Source: Papilionanthe hookeriana x Papilionanthe teres (taxonomy: Eukaryota > Streptophyta > Magnoliopsida > Asparagales > Orchidaceae). From it: a stretch of 64,000 nucleotides of DNA. A program made the position numbers and the translations under genes. Under the pieces are notes generated by a model. That model was given only the letters and a program-made list of their open reading frames with translations. It searched no databases and was not told where the DNA came from. Position 1 is the first letter of the stretch. Each line of letters starts with the position of its first letter. The stretch is taken from NCBI GenBank assembly GCA_022702705.1, contig CM040421.1, forward strand, positions 75,758,121-75,822,120. The letters are read 5' to 3'. Of this stretch, positions 24,544 through 34,990 are shown piece after piece.

Positions 24544-24576
24544 GGGTATTGGGGGTATTTGGAGGGTATTGGGGGG
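24544..24576 (+). promoter_or_regulatory. G-quadruplex motif in U3 of the left giant LTR
   Basis: Four G-runs (GGG, GGGGG, GGG, GGGGGG) are separated by TATT, TATTTGGA and TATT. The motif recurs at 63128-63161 and as its C-rich complement at about 53220-53255. It lies on the strand opposite to the element's transcript. Confidence 0.6.
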
Positions 24577-25265
24577 TATTTTTGGAAATTTTGGTATATT
24601 TGGCTAAGGATGATCAATTTGAGTGGTGGGAAATGTTTAGGATTAGCTTTGAGGAATTTTAGTTAATTTAGGTAATTTTGCAAATTTTGGGTAGCTTCAA
24701 GGATATTTGGTAGGTTTGGTGGGTGTAGGGTCCTAGAGGTCAAAAATGAAATTTTAGAAAAATAAAGATTGATCAAGTTTGAGTATAATGGAATCACTTT
24801 GTTTGAGCCATGAAGCTATATCAAGCTCATAAGAGTCATGAGAGGACTCATTTGAAGCATTCACTATGTTGTTCCTAACCCTCTTAGCTAGGGGCCTAGG
24901 GGTTAAGGTCCATCCATATGAATTACCTACATGAGTCAGGAAGTCAAGATAGGTATGAATGGTTTTAGGATTTGGAATGTGTGTGAAAGTGTAATGTTTG
25001 CAGGTCAACCCTCACCAGACCAGGCCACCGAGGCTAGTCCTAAGGCCAAAGAGTCCTATAGGGAACTCATCCTTTAAACCTCCACATTTGATCTTAACCC
25101 TCTAAGTGACTTAAGGGTTTACAATCAAACTTATGAGGTGTTTGAATCTCTAAGTAGTGGGTTCCATTTCTAGTCCTCTAAGATAGTCAAAGGGAAACCT
25201 TAAGGCTAGATCCTAAGAACTAAGGAGAGAGAAGAGAAAAGACCTCATCAAAAATGAGGTCAACA

Positions 25266-25282
25266 AATGGACCCCCAATAGG
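25266..25282 (-). promoter_or_regulatory. Polypurine tract candidate of the Ogre-like element
   Basis: Directly next to the 3' LTR, the minus strand reads CCTATTGGGGGTCCATT before the LTR's TGTTGACC. G-rich and in the right place to prime plus-strand synthesis. An inverted copy of the core lies at 35271-35286. Confidence 0.6.
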
Positions 25283-25492
25283 TGTGGTGTGCTAACCAAG
25301 CACGCCGCGCGTATTGTCGTTGACCGAAGAGATCAACAAAACCAACACAGACGTCTAAGTGACACACTTAGAACAGAGTAGAAACAAATTTCCGCTGGGG
25401 AGTATCAAGTATATCTTCGAGACTGGAGATCCCTGAACTCTCACTGGGGAAAAGAAAAGGTGGTTAATTCCAGATCATTTCATTTCATTTTC
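25283..25492. other. 3' untranslated region of the Ogre-like element
   Basis: No frame or motif recognised between the polypurine tract and the end of the 3' ORF; a short GC-rich word (CACGCCGCGCG) lies at 25301-25311. Confidence 0.5.
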
Positions 25493-26172
25493 TCAACAAA
25501 CCCCGGTACGCTCTCCTGCATGTCTTGGCTCCTCGGGGATAGTCTCTGTCGGGACATCCTCCGGGGTTGCTTTCGCAACAAGACTCTTTAATACCGGTGC
25601 ATTTGCTTGACGTTGAGGTGCTGATTCTATTTGTGCTCTTCTTGGGATTTCCTTTATCTGCTCTGCTTTCCTTGATGTTGATCTCCTCCTTTCTGGTTCC
25701 TGACGAACCAATTTGTTTGGAGTATTTGTATTGACGGTAGCAACTGTCTCTTCATGTTGATCTGCTGCTAACTTTGTTAAAATCTTGCGAATGCGGTGAT
25801 TCTTATTCCTCCGCTGGGTGGCAGTGAGAGTAGCTCTCCTTACCTCTTGGATTTCTGTGGGCATGGCGCTGACAAGCTTGCCTTCTGCTGTAGCAACCAC
25901 GGACTTAATTTGTTGTCCTCTCCCGTTGCATGAGCGGTATTTACTTTTCTCTTCTTGCTGGTAGATGGTTAACTTGAGCCACCCAATTTCATCACTGTAT
26001 GGCTATGGAACTCTTCCCGATCAATCGGGGTCCAATCGTTTTCTTCATATTGTAGCCCGGCGGGTGTGAAGTTAGAGTCAATCTCAATCACGGCTCCATC
26101 TCTCACCCTCTTTTCATCAAGTCCTAGACTCACGCCATTCTTAAAGTTCAGAACCAACCGCCCGTTCGACAT
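25493..26172 (-). pseudogene. Second ORF1-like reading frame, downstream of integrase
   Basis: An N-terminal part (26172-25969, 67 codons, LVLNFKNGVSLGLDEKRVRD) and a basic C-terminal part (25900-25493, 135 codons, motif TATQRRNKNHRIRKIL) lie in different frames separated by a short gap, so one frameshift is likely. The layout parallels ORF1 at 34990-34089: a short F-x-NG start segment (FSFTNGMDL there), then a charged TQRRN-containing stretch (RTQRRNRSRKIARIEK there). The function of either frame is unknown; no catalytic motif is visible. Resemblance is judged by eye and could be weak homology or shared composition. The position between integrase and the 3' LTR is where some plant gypsy elements carry extra ORFs. 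Confidence 0.5.
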
Positions 26173-26508
26173 TTCCCTGCGAAAAACAAGGAAAGGATCA
26201 GGGGTTGTACTAAGAACAAGAACAATAGAAAAAATTTCTTTATTAATGAAGAGATTTTATTCGTTTATTTCAAATTTAAATAGGAGTAGGAAAAGATGAA
26301 GAAAGATCAAGAGTGAGACTCAATCTGAAAGGAAGGATAAAGACTTTATTATCATGATTTCACATGTTTTCCTTTATCATTTTTTTTAACGATTTTCTTT
26401 ATCATCCACTTTTTTTTATTTATATTTTTGGGTTCGGACCCAGTCATAAGTAATTACTGTGCCCGTGCTTCTAGTAATGAGGATTCATCCTTCGAAACAT
26501 CAGGTTGT
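26173..26508. other. Spacer between integrase and the 3' ORF
   Basis: About 335 bp, AT-rich with T-runs near 26380-26430. No frame or motif recognised. It could hold the leader of the downstream ORF. Confidence 0.5.
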
Positions 26509-27720
26509 TTAATACTTCTTTAGATATCGTCCATTAATTGGAAGCATAGGTCGTTCTCCACGACAATTTATAAGCTGGTAGAAACCTCCTGAGTAAACTG
26601 TCTCGACCACGAATGACCCTTTCCAAGTCGGTTCAAATTTACCACCTATCTTGCAATGTGCAAGAATAGGTCTTCTGAGAACCAAAACCAAGTCACCGAC
26701 TTTGAATATCATTGGACGGACTAATTTATCATGTGCCTGGATCATCTTGGCTTGATACGGTTCCAAATTCTGCATGTCTTGAAAGTCTTTTCCTTCCAAG
26801 CTTTCCAATTTTTCTAGTCGTAATCTGGCATTTTCTTCTGTAGTGATCTTGTTTGCAACTGCAATTCTGAGTGAAGGAAGCTGTACTTCCAAGGGTAGAA
26901 CGGCCTCGGACCCGTACACTAAAGCGTAAGGCGTAGACTGAGTAGGAGTTCTGAAAGTCGTCCTGTAGGCCCATAAGGCTTCTAACAACTTCTCGTGCCA
27001 ATTTCTTTGGTTGTAGTCTAAAGTTTTCTTTTGAAATTGGACAAGAGTTTTATTAAAAGCCTCGGCCAAACCGTTCGCTCTTGGGTAGTAGATTGTTGAA
27101 TAGCGCCAGTCGATCCCGTGTCTTCTGACAAAATTGTTGATCTTCTTGCTTCTGAATGCGGACCCGTTATCTGAGATAATTCTGCGTGGTACCCCAAAAT
27201 GGTAGACGACTTGATTCTTGAAGAATTGTAGCACGTGATGTGCTTTCACTTCTCTGAGTGGTACCGCTTCTGCCCACTTAGAAAAGTAATCTGTAGCTGC
27301 AAGAATGAAGCCATGTCCTCTTGAAAAAGGCGATTCTATCAGACCCACAATATATGTGCCCCAGCACTCAAACGGCCATTATGCGATTGTCGGATGTAGC
27401 ACATTTGGAGGTTGATGTAGAACCACTCCATGCACTTGGCACTGGTGACAACTTTTGGCAATCTTCATGCAATCGGTCATCATTGAGGGCTAGTAGTACC
27501 CTAGTCTTTTAATCTTCATTTTCATTTTCGGACCCGATTGATGAGCGCCACAAAGTCCTGAGTGTACTTCTTTAACAATTTCACGAGCCTCGGACTTGCT
27601 CAGGCATCTTAGCCACATCTGATCAAAAGACCTTCTATATAACATGTTGTTTATTAATGCATAAGACAAAGTTCTTTTCTTGATTTGATGGGCTATCGAC
27701 TTATCTTCTGGTAGGTTTCC
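26509..27720 (-). pseudogene. pol: Integrase of the Ogre-like element
   Basis: Zinc-binding HHCC region: EVHSGLCGAH in the frame ending 27490, then CHQCQVHG across the broken stretch 27349-27489. Catalytic core in the frame 27348-26509: the first Asp in ATDYFSKWAEAVPL, the second in IISDNGSAFRS, and the Glu in YYPRANGLAEAFNKTL. The C-terminal part has the usual GDLVLVLRRP and GKFEPTWKGSF words and ends RYLKKY. Stops occur after KRLGYY (27490) and before the 27348 frame; both look like point changes because the frame itself is unchanged. It would insert cDNA into the genome. Confidence 0.85.
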
Positions 27721-28353
27721 CGTTTGCAAGTAGTCTATTAATGGTTGCCGCCAATCTTCTGTATTTTCTGTTACTGCTGCAACCGATTCTTTTTCTTTTC
27801 CTTCTGATATGTGTATCGTATCCATGTCTAGCTGTGATAGGACCTGTCTTCCTTGAACTGTCATTTCAACTAACTCATCCTGTAGGCAGGAAAATTCTTT
27901 TGCAAGGCGGGCTAACGCATCTGCGAGAGCGTTTTCTCTTCTGGGAATCTTGTAGATTTTTACATTTGGAATCTGCTCCAACAATTTCATGGCATACTGA
28001 AAGTATCGTTCGAGTCTTGGCTTTAGAATTCTGTATTGTCCGGCGACCTGTTGAATGATCAACTGAGAATCTCCGTAGATGTTGATGTCTGTTATCCTCA
28101 TCTGAATGGTTAATTCCAGTCCGGTTATGAGGGCTTCGTATTCTGCCTCATTGTTTGTTGACGGTTCTGTTAGATGGTAGGAATACCTTAACATCCCCCA
28201 CTCCGGTGTCATAAATATTAGTCCGATTCCTGCCTTACCAGGCACTATTGTTTGCAATTCTTTGTCTTTCTGTGCTGAGGGTGCTCCGTCGAAGTACAAT
28301 TCCCAAAGTTGATCATCGGGGTCTTCTTGGCTCATTATCTGCTCGTCTGGCAA
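27721..28353 (-). pseudogene. pol: Archaeal-type second RNase H (aRH) and linker
   Basis: The open frame starts inside the duplicated segment and reads LWELYFDGAPSAQKD, GKAGIGLIF, TNNEAEYEALITGLEL, NIYGDSQLIIQQVAGQY and RRENALADALARLAKEF. These give the D-E-D-D pattern of an RNase H of the kind fused to plant Tat/Ogre polymerases in addition to the normal RT-linked RNase H. A linker toward the integrase zinc region follows. The frame is intact over this domain. The upstream join to RNase H is broken by the 184-bp duplication. Confidence 0.85.
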
Positions 28354-28604
28354 GTCATCGTTGAGAGGTGATTCTGCTGGTAAAGGGTGTGCTGCAAGGA
28401 AATTTGCTAGGACTTGTCCTACCAGGCACTATCGTTTGCAATTCTTTGTCTTTCTGTGCTGAGGGTGCTCCGTCGAAGTACAATTCCCAAAGTTGATCAT
28501 CGGGGTCTTCTTGGCTCATTATCTGCTCGTCTGGCAAGTCATCGTTGAGAGGCGATTCTGCTGGTAAAGGGTGTGCTGCAAGGAAATTTGCTAGGACTTG
28601 TCCC
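28237..28604. repeat. 184-bp tandem duplication within pol
   Basis: Bases 28237-28420 are repeated at 28421-28604 with only a few T/C differences. 184 is not a multiple of 3, so the copy shifts the frame between RNase H and aRH. The near-identity dates the duplication to around or after insertion of the element. Confidence 0.95.
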
Positions 28605-29146
28605 TTTACAGCACGAAGTGGCATGAAAGTTATATCGAATTGCAATAGTATCATCGACCATCTAGCAAGTCTGCTGGAAAGCGTCGGACGGGTCATCAAA
28701 TATTGTAACGGATTAAACTTCGAAATAAGGTTGACCTTATGAGAGAACATGTAGTACCTAAGCTTCTGTGCGGCGAAGATCAGGGCCAAACAGTGCTTCT
28801 TAATAGGAGGATACTTTACTTCCGTCGGAATTAGACGACGGCTTAAGTAGTAGAGAGCGTTTTCTTTTCCCTCGTCATTGGCCTGAGCTAGCAGGGCTCC
28901 GAGAGAGTCGTCTGAAGTCGCGGTATAAAGTATCAACGGTCTACTCGAGATCGGGGCTGCTAAAACGAGAGGTGTCATTAAATACTGTTTAATGTCATCG
29001 AAGGCATGTTGACATTTGGAGTCCCAAGTAAACTTGGCATCCTTCTTGACCAAAGCAGAAAAAGGCTGACACCTTCCTGACAAATTCGAGATAAAGCATC
29101 GAAGATATGCCAGTTTCCCTTGAAAGGACCGTAGTTGTTTCAAGGT
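28605..29146 (-). pseudogene. pol: RT-linked RNase H of the Ogre-like element
   Basis: The segment after the RT connection reads LRSFQGKLAYLRCFISNLS, FTWDSKCQHAFDDIKQYL and LYTATSDDSLGALLAQ, with YYLSRRLIPTEVKYPPIKKH and LKFNPLQYLMTRPTLSSRLARW-type words following (seen as SKFNPLQYLM). It ends near FDITFMPLRAVKGQVLANFLA. The expected acidic residue pattern is only partly kept (TATSDDS instead of a D-x-S start). An in-frame TAA at about 29147 separates it from RT. It normally degrades the RNA template. Confidence 0.8.
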
Positions 29147-30522
29147 TTAGGGAGGCGATATTTCTAAGATAGCTTTAATCTTCTCCGGATCGATTTCAAT
29201 TCCATGATGTCGAACAACAAATCCTAAGAATTTCCCAGAGGTGACACTGAAGGCGCATTTCAGGTGATTCATCTTAAGGTTAAATTGTCTTAATCCCTTG
29301 AAAACAGTTCTCAAATCATACAAGTGATCTTCCTTGAATTTTCTCTTGATGACCACGTCATCCACATAACACTCGACTTGGTTGTGAATGAGATCATCAA
29401 AAATCCTCGTCATTGCTCTTTGGTAAGTTGTTCCTGCATTCTTTAATGCAAACGACATCATTGTGTAGCAGTATACCCCGATCGGCGTTATGAAGGTTGT
29501 AAGCTTTTCATCTTCGGTGCCATCTTTATCTGGTTGTATCCCGAAGATCCATCCAAGAAAGAAAATATTTCATGTGTTTAAGCGATGTCGATCATCAATT
29601 CTGGAATGGTTAGCGGGAATTCGTCCTTTGGACATGCTTTGTTCAAATCTCTGAAATCCACGCAGATTCTGATCTGACCATTCTTCTTTCTTACTGGTAC
29701 CACATTGGCTAACCAAGTTGGATATTGTTCCTCATGGACAAATTTAGCGTCTATTAGTTTTTTAACTTCAGCTATTACTTGTTGTTCAATCTCCAGACAC
29801 ATTCTTCTCGGAGCTTGTCTGACTGGAACGACAGTGGGATCTACTCCTAACTTGTGAACCGTGACTTTTGGAGCTAATCCTGGCATTTCATCATAACTCC
29901 AAGCAAAATAGTCCTTGAATTCCATCAATAGCTCGATTATCTCTTCGGAGTCTTCTTTATTGAGTAAGGAGCTAACAATGGTCGGCCTAGGCTCTTCGCT
30001 AGTACCTAAGTTAACTTCCATTAACTCGTCTATTGTAGATTTAATTTCTTCTTCGAATTTTGGTGGAGCATCTCTGATTGGTTGATCCTCGAGATCTTCT
30101 GAAACTTCCAAGCAGTATTCATTAGGCTCGCAAGTGACAACCAAGCAAAATCCCGTATCGTCAACTGATCCTACTGTGCCGAATCCGAGACCATGTTTTG
30201 AATTGGGAGGCCGACTGGCATTGTTCCATAATTTTTTGAAGTTTTGTGATCGACATTTTGTCCATCGATGAGGTAAGACACCACGTTGAATTAAATTTTG
30301 AACACAGGGAGAATACCACTCAAAAGGCAATTCCATTAATTCAGATGAAGTAACATTTTCAAATTGTACATCATTTTCAGTTTTGGAAGAAAAAGCACCA
30401 CGGTAGAACTTGATCGGTTTAGTACCTCCACGTACTTCCTTGACCACCATACCCTCGACCTTATTAGAATGGATCGGGGTCAGGGTCATACCATGTACAT
30501 AGTGGTTAATCTTCTCGTACAT
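29147..30522 (-). pseudogene. pol: Reverse transcriptase of the Ogre-like element
   Basis: The N-terminal linker (30522 to about 29830) is acidic. RT proper starts with EQQVIAEVKKLIDAKFV and YPTWLANVVPVRKKNGQIR, then ICVDFRDLNKACPKD and PLTIPELMIDIA. A TAA at 29578 and a frameshift around 29500 break the middle, where FLDGSSGYNQIKM is still legible. The frame 29461-29147 holds MSFALKNAGTTYQRAM and the catalytic ECYVDDVVIK (YVDD box), then FLGFVVRHHGIEIDP. A typical gypsy RT, inactive as it stands. Confidence 0.88.
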
Positions 30523-30851
30523 TGATTTATATTCTTCATTCTTTTCATCTTCGAGAGAGATCTTAAACTGGGGTTTCTTTTGATTTACTGTTGCTGCTTC
30601 TTTCTTGATTTCTTCTTCTTCAAAATTGTTCTCCCAATCAACGTTGATGACTAGTCTCTTCTCTCCGACTGTTCCAATGTTTCTTCCTCGACCTCATCCC
30701 CAGCCTCGACCTCGGGTGCGAGTTCTGGAGAAACCTTCACCATCTCGCCGTAAGGGAGTGGTGAGTAACTGTTGGACTAGAATTTCAGGCTCTTTATCGT
30801 GCACTTCTTTTGCTTCATTTGGTATGACATTTCTGGAGAATATTGTTTTCT
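30523..30851 (-). pseudogene. pol: Protease-RT connecting region
   Basis: No long frame, but codons continue in shifted phase: an Arg/Gly-rich stretch (RTRTRGRGW) near 30715, then VINVDWENNFEEEE near 30640. I see coding sequence interrupted by point lesions rather than a clear intron, although Ogre elements are known to splice between protease and RT. Confidence 0.45.
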
Positions 30852-31442
30852 TCAGAGGCGCGTAAAGGCTGCATCTTCATGAATTCTAATCTCGTGTACG
30901 GAGAATGGTTGCAAGTCACCTTTAATACACTGTTCTCCTCCTTCGTAATACATTATGCACTGGTGCAGAGACAACGATACCATCCGATTTTCATGGATCC
31001 ATGGCCGACCCAGTAGAGCGTTGAATGATGTTTCAGAATCAATTATGTGGAATTTTGCGGTTTTCTTTGCCAAATCACTGGTCTTCATTAACAGTGTTAT
31101 CGATCCAAGAGCTCTTTCTCCTTTCTGATTGAACCCTTTTAATAACATCTTGTCTGCTTCAAGTTCGCGAGCATCAATTTCCAAATATGCTAACGTTCGA
31201 AGGCTCATTATGTTGATTGATGCTCCTGGATCAACCAACACCCTAGAGAGCGTAAACTTTCCAATAGTGACTGAAATGTACAATGGTCGGTTGTGATCAG
31301 CTGTTCCCAGTAGTAGATCATTGTCCGTGAAGGTAACACCTCGTTGTTCTTTTAACGAGCAAACCTCGTCGAAGGAGTCATTGGCCATTTGAGCTAAACA
31401 AATCTCTAGATCAAGTAGAGCCTTGATCAGAGCTTCCCTCAT
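30852..31442 (-). pseudogene. pol: Aspartic protease of the Ogre-like element
   Basis: 196 open codons. The active-site region reads SRVLVDPGASINIMSL, a DPGA variant of the usual D-[ST]-G-A. The second hydrophobic-G element is FNALLGRPWIHENR. The upstream helix region contains GVTFTDNDLLLG and RPLYISVTIGKFTLS. It would process the Gag-Pol polyprotein as a dimer. The Ser/Thr to Pro change beside the catalytic Asp may impair it; whether this is lineage-specific or a lesion I cannot say. Confidence 0.8.
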
Positions 31443-32427
31443 CTCCTTTGATAGGATCAGAGCGCGTATATGCTTAGTTTGGCTGGTAGCTTCCTAAGTG
31501 GGCTAGCACGTTATAATCCACTTGATTACTATGTTCCTCGGTTTCTTCCCGAATGTGAAATTCCTCTGTTGGGGTTGGCTCCTCCTGTGCAACCACCTAC
31601 TTTCCTTTATCCTTTGGACCCATTCTCGGGGGTAGAACCTTTCCGCTTCTTAGATTTACTTCAGTTATTTCTTTTGAATCTGGTGTTGAATCTGCCGGTG
31701 TCTCCCCTTGAATCGAAACGACTGGCTCTTCTGGAGTTGCTTCAGAATCCGATAACTCTAATTCTATCTCGATTGGAGCTCCTCGAAATTCAAAAATGGA
31801 CTCGTTGCTTGTTGAGCTTTCATAGCCATCCTTGTGAACGTCTTCTCCTTTGTCGTGGTCATTGAGGTTTAGTATGATTTGAGAATCATTATTTATATCG
31901 GAATCGAGATCCGGATTAGCTTGGTTTTCGTTAGTTACGTAATCGTTAGAAACAGTCAAAACGTAGCCAACACCAAAACTTTTATCATTATAAGATCCCG
32001 CCGGGGCCAGCAAATAATCATACAGAGTCAGAGGTTCAAGGGATTTCTCCCCTGATTCAGAAATAACTATCCTAGGATAAGTAGCCCCTAGTCTACCCTT
32101 CGGAGGTTCGGTTTTCTTCTCTTCTACGATCTTCTCTTCCTTCTGAGGCGGTTCTTCAATCGCAAGCGATAGCACCGGCTCAGCAGGTTTCAAACTCTGA
32201 GTTGAAGTGTGTACCGAAGCGGTCTGGATGTGATCCAAAATTTTCTTTGAAGTCTTTGTCCAGACGGTACTCTATCCATCATTGGTCGTGTAAGGGTTTA
32301 TCGGAACAATAGGATCCGTTGAAATAACATTGATGGAACCTCCCTTTTGGGGTTCCTTTTTGTATTCCTTCGGGATAGTTATGCTCCCTCTCCGAAGATT
32401 GTCGTCAAGCTAAATCTTGAAAGTGAT
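31443..32427 (-). pseudogene. gag: Acidic gag-pro linker of the Ogre-like element
   Basis: A 213-codon frame at 32238-31597, rich in Glu, Asp and Ser (SLAIEEPPQKEEKIVEEKK, NPDLDSDINNDSQ), ending in the characteristic EVNLRSGKVLPP that precedes protease in many plant gypsy elements. Upstream, at 32239-32427, the codons continue through INVISTDPIVPINPY with lesions. Confidence 0.65.
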
Positions 32428-33775
32428 GCAATCCTCTATCTTATGCCCGAGCATTCGGTGGTAAGGGCAATAGTTCAGATGATCTTTCTTATTGACTTCT
32501 TTTGGCCTCTTGGGCTCTAGTAGCTGAAAATCTGGTTTTTTCATTAAACTGCGGAACATCTTTACTATCTCTTCAGTCTTGAATGGATATTCCTTATTTA
32601 GAAAATCTTTCAGGGTACGCTGTGACGAGGCGGTTGTTCATAATGCCGAGGCGACCGATAGCTCGGTCGAGGTCGTTGATAACCTCGCCGAGGTTGTTGG
32701 TAAGTACATTGCGGTGGTTGATAGCTAGGCTGTGGCCGCTCTGGCTGTATCTGTACTGGCTGCTTGCCCTTATCTACTACCGCGACGATTCCATACTTCT
32801 TTTTGAATGTTTTCACCAGTTTTTGTTTATCGGTCTTATCCACGAAACTTAGCTGCTTCGCTTCCTCCTGTAAGCTCCCGGCCTTGCTAAGCAACTTTCG
32901 AAAGTCTTGGTTGTAAATCCTTTAAGGAGAAGTGCTATCGGGCCGTGGATACTCTTAAGCAGAATACTGACTGCATGCTGTTCCTGAAGCTGTGGTTCAC
33001 ACTTCATGCTTAAGTTCCTCCATCGAAGTATGTAATCCACTAGAGTTTCATTCGGTATCTGTTGCTCCACCACTAGATCACCGATAGTGATGTGGTGTCG
33101 AGCCCCGACAAACCGCTTAACGAAGAGGTTTTCTAACTCCACAAAGGTCTTAATTGAGCCATTGGGCAATTTTGCGTACCAGTCGAAGGCGATCCCTGAC
33201 AAACTACTGACGAACTGATGGAAGAGTAAAGCGTCACTCCCACCGGCATTGCAGTAACTAGCACGAAAATGTGCGACAAGCTGCCGGGGGTTTCCCGTTC
33301 CATCAAAAGTCTTAAACAGAGGTGGTACAAAGCCTTTCGGGTATTGGACTGCATCAAACTTTTCGGGGTAAGGTCTACCCGTATGAATAGATGCTCCGCT
33401 CTTAGATTGTGCTAAGGCTTCTCGCACCTGCTGTTCTACCATTTTTTTAATGTCCTTTTCGGGAATCATGCTCTGTGCAGAATCCTTCTTTGGTTGCTCA
33501 TCTTCGTTGACGGATGTGATCTCTTTTCCTCCATCTGCAATATGGATGATCTATGGGGGTGTTTCTTTCTGAGGTTGCACCTGACTTTGGAGAGTAGCTA
33601 AAGCAGCAGCCTTCTCTTCCATCCTCCTTGCCATTTGGGAAATTGTGTCATCTCTTTCCCGAAGCTGTGCTCTCATCACTTCCGGTTAATCTCTTTCCGC
33701 AGCTGCGGGAGCACCTTGCAAGGATGATGATGCTCGTGTCTCAACTATATCGATCTCGGCATACTCCTCATCCAT
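32428..33775 (-). pseudogene. gag: Gag of the Ogre-like element
   Basis: Chosen start: ATG at 33775 (MDEEYAEIDIVET), with an in-frame TAA at codon 30 (33686-33688); the same frame then stays open to 32849. The capsid-like core includes YPKGFVPPLFKTFDGTGNP, AFDWYAKLPNGSIKTF and ELENLFVKRF (Retrotrans_gag signature). A frameshift near 32900 leads to the Gln/Pro-rich stretch at 32894-32610 (QPERPQPSYQPPQ). The nucleocapsid knuckle YCPYHRMLGHKIEDC is at 32428-32471, a C-x2-H type variant seen in Tat/Ogre Gag. It packages element RNA. Non-functional in this copy. Confidence 0.82.
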
Positions 33776-34088
33776 GAACTCTGATGAATCAACTTCATTT
33801 TTCAACTTTTCTCCTCTTTATTTTGCCAACCGTCGAATATCCATCCTTAGCTTTCCTATAGCATCCTCGAGGGGTCTCTTCCAGACGGTCTCGCGGTTGT
33901 CGTGTGATGGCTGTTGAACTTCTTTTCGGGAGTTTCTTTTATTGCGGTAGCACTTTCTTCGATTCGGGCTCTTTGACGAGACTTTTCTTCTCGGGACGTT
34001 GTGTTGGTCTCGGCTCGGTAATAATAGGTCGCCACACCATCCTTCTTGCAGCAGAAGGCCTAGGACTGGACGGTCTGTCGGCTATATG

Positions 34089-34990
34089 CTAATAGGTGGT
34101 GTCCTCTCTAATATGATGGCCCGACACAATAACAGGTGAACTAGCTCTCATTTTCTTCCTTGGTTTCTCTATGGCAGTGACAGGATCTACTCGCGGTCCG
34201 AGACGAGATCTAGCTGGCACTCGTCCCATTCTTGTTAGGATTTCTGACACGGGGCATCTTTCTTTCTTTGCCAATTTTTCTATCACAGCTTGTAGCCGAG
34301 AAAATGGCTTAGTCTTAACCCTTTTTCTTTTGTAGTTACTATAGTATGCAGGTCGGGGTAATGTAGCGGCAATCCTTCGGATGTCTTCTTCATTCGATGC
34401 AGCAAAGAGGGGGTGAAACCTACTCCCTTCCAACAGAGGTATATACTTAGGCAGTTCAGGGATCTCTTCCAGGAAAGCAACTTCAGCGGCCTTGGCCTTC
34501 TCAATCCTGGCTATCTTTCTGCTTCTATTTCTTCTCTGAGTCCGAGTCAAGGGTGCAACTCTTGAACCGGACCCAATCTCGAAAACGAGATGGTATTGTA
34601 GCAAAATCTGTACCCTCCACGGTGACAGGCTCATCACAGGCTTGGATTTCCTTCCCCTTCAGTTGGGCAGAAGCCGGGGTAGGTGCAGAGATGACTAGAC
34701 CCGTGGGGGTAGAGATTACAGTCCTCCTACGAACAGTGGTATCTTTTTCAGCTGGAACCCTTCACAGGGGAAGGAAATTCTTGAGTCAATTTCAGGTTGA
34801 ACTCAATCACGGGCTCCTCAGTTTCTGGCACTTTTTCCATTAGTGTGAAAAGAGTAACGTCAGTGAACTTGATATCTATATTGTTGAATCCTTGTCCAAA
34901 ACGGATGATCCCATTGTCAGGCAGCTCATCCTTATAGGTGGCTAAGTCCATTCCATTGGTGAAGGAGAAAAATATTTTTGGCGTAGTCAT
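34089..34990 (-). pseudogene. Extra ORF1 upstream of gag
   Basis: It begins MTTPKIFFSFTNGMDLATYK at 34990 (80 codons), continues in another frame through TVRRRTVISTPTGLV (about 34735-34700), and then in the frame 34637-34089 with RTQRRNRSRKIARIEKAKAAE and TLPRPAYYSNYKRKR, ending at a TAG. At least two frameshifts. More ORF1-like codons (RMVWRPIITEPRPTQRPEKK) follow to about 33960. An ORF of unknown function before gag is a recognised feature of Ogre. A similar frame lies at 26172-25493. Confidence 0.65.

Larger units (their letters stand above)
17941..25265 (-). repeat. 3' LTR of the Ogre-like element, 7325 bp
   Basis: In element sense it runs from TGTTGACCTC (25265) to ATGCCGACA (17941). 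U3 is G/T-rich on the plus strand (23.2-24.7 kb) and holds a G-quadruplex motif. The TATA-like box at 22911-22918 would place roughly 2.35 kb in U3 and up to 5 kb in R plus U5. A GC-rich block follows at 22120-22320, then AT-rich sequence, and a degenerate 96-bp tandem duplication near the U5 end (18664). A plus frame of 61 codons at 18760-18945 recurs in the other LTR, but the inverted copy has a frameshift there, so I do not call a gene. Confidence 0.9.

Noticed and set aside
30523..30851. Spliced intron between protease and RT, as described for Ogre
   Set aside because: Coding words continue across the region in shifted frames; no convincing donor and acceptor pair was seen.
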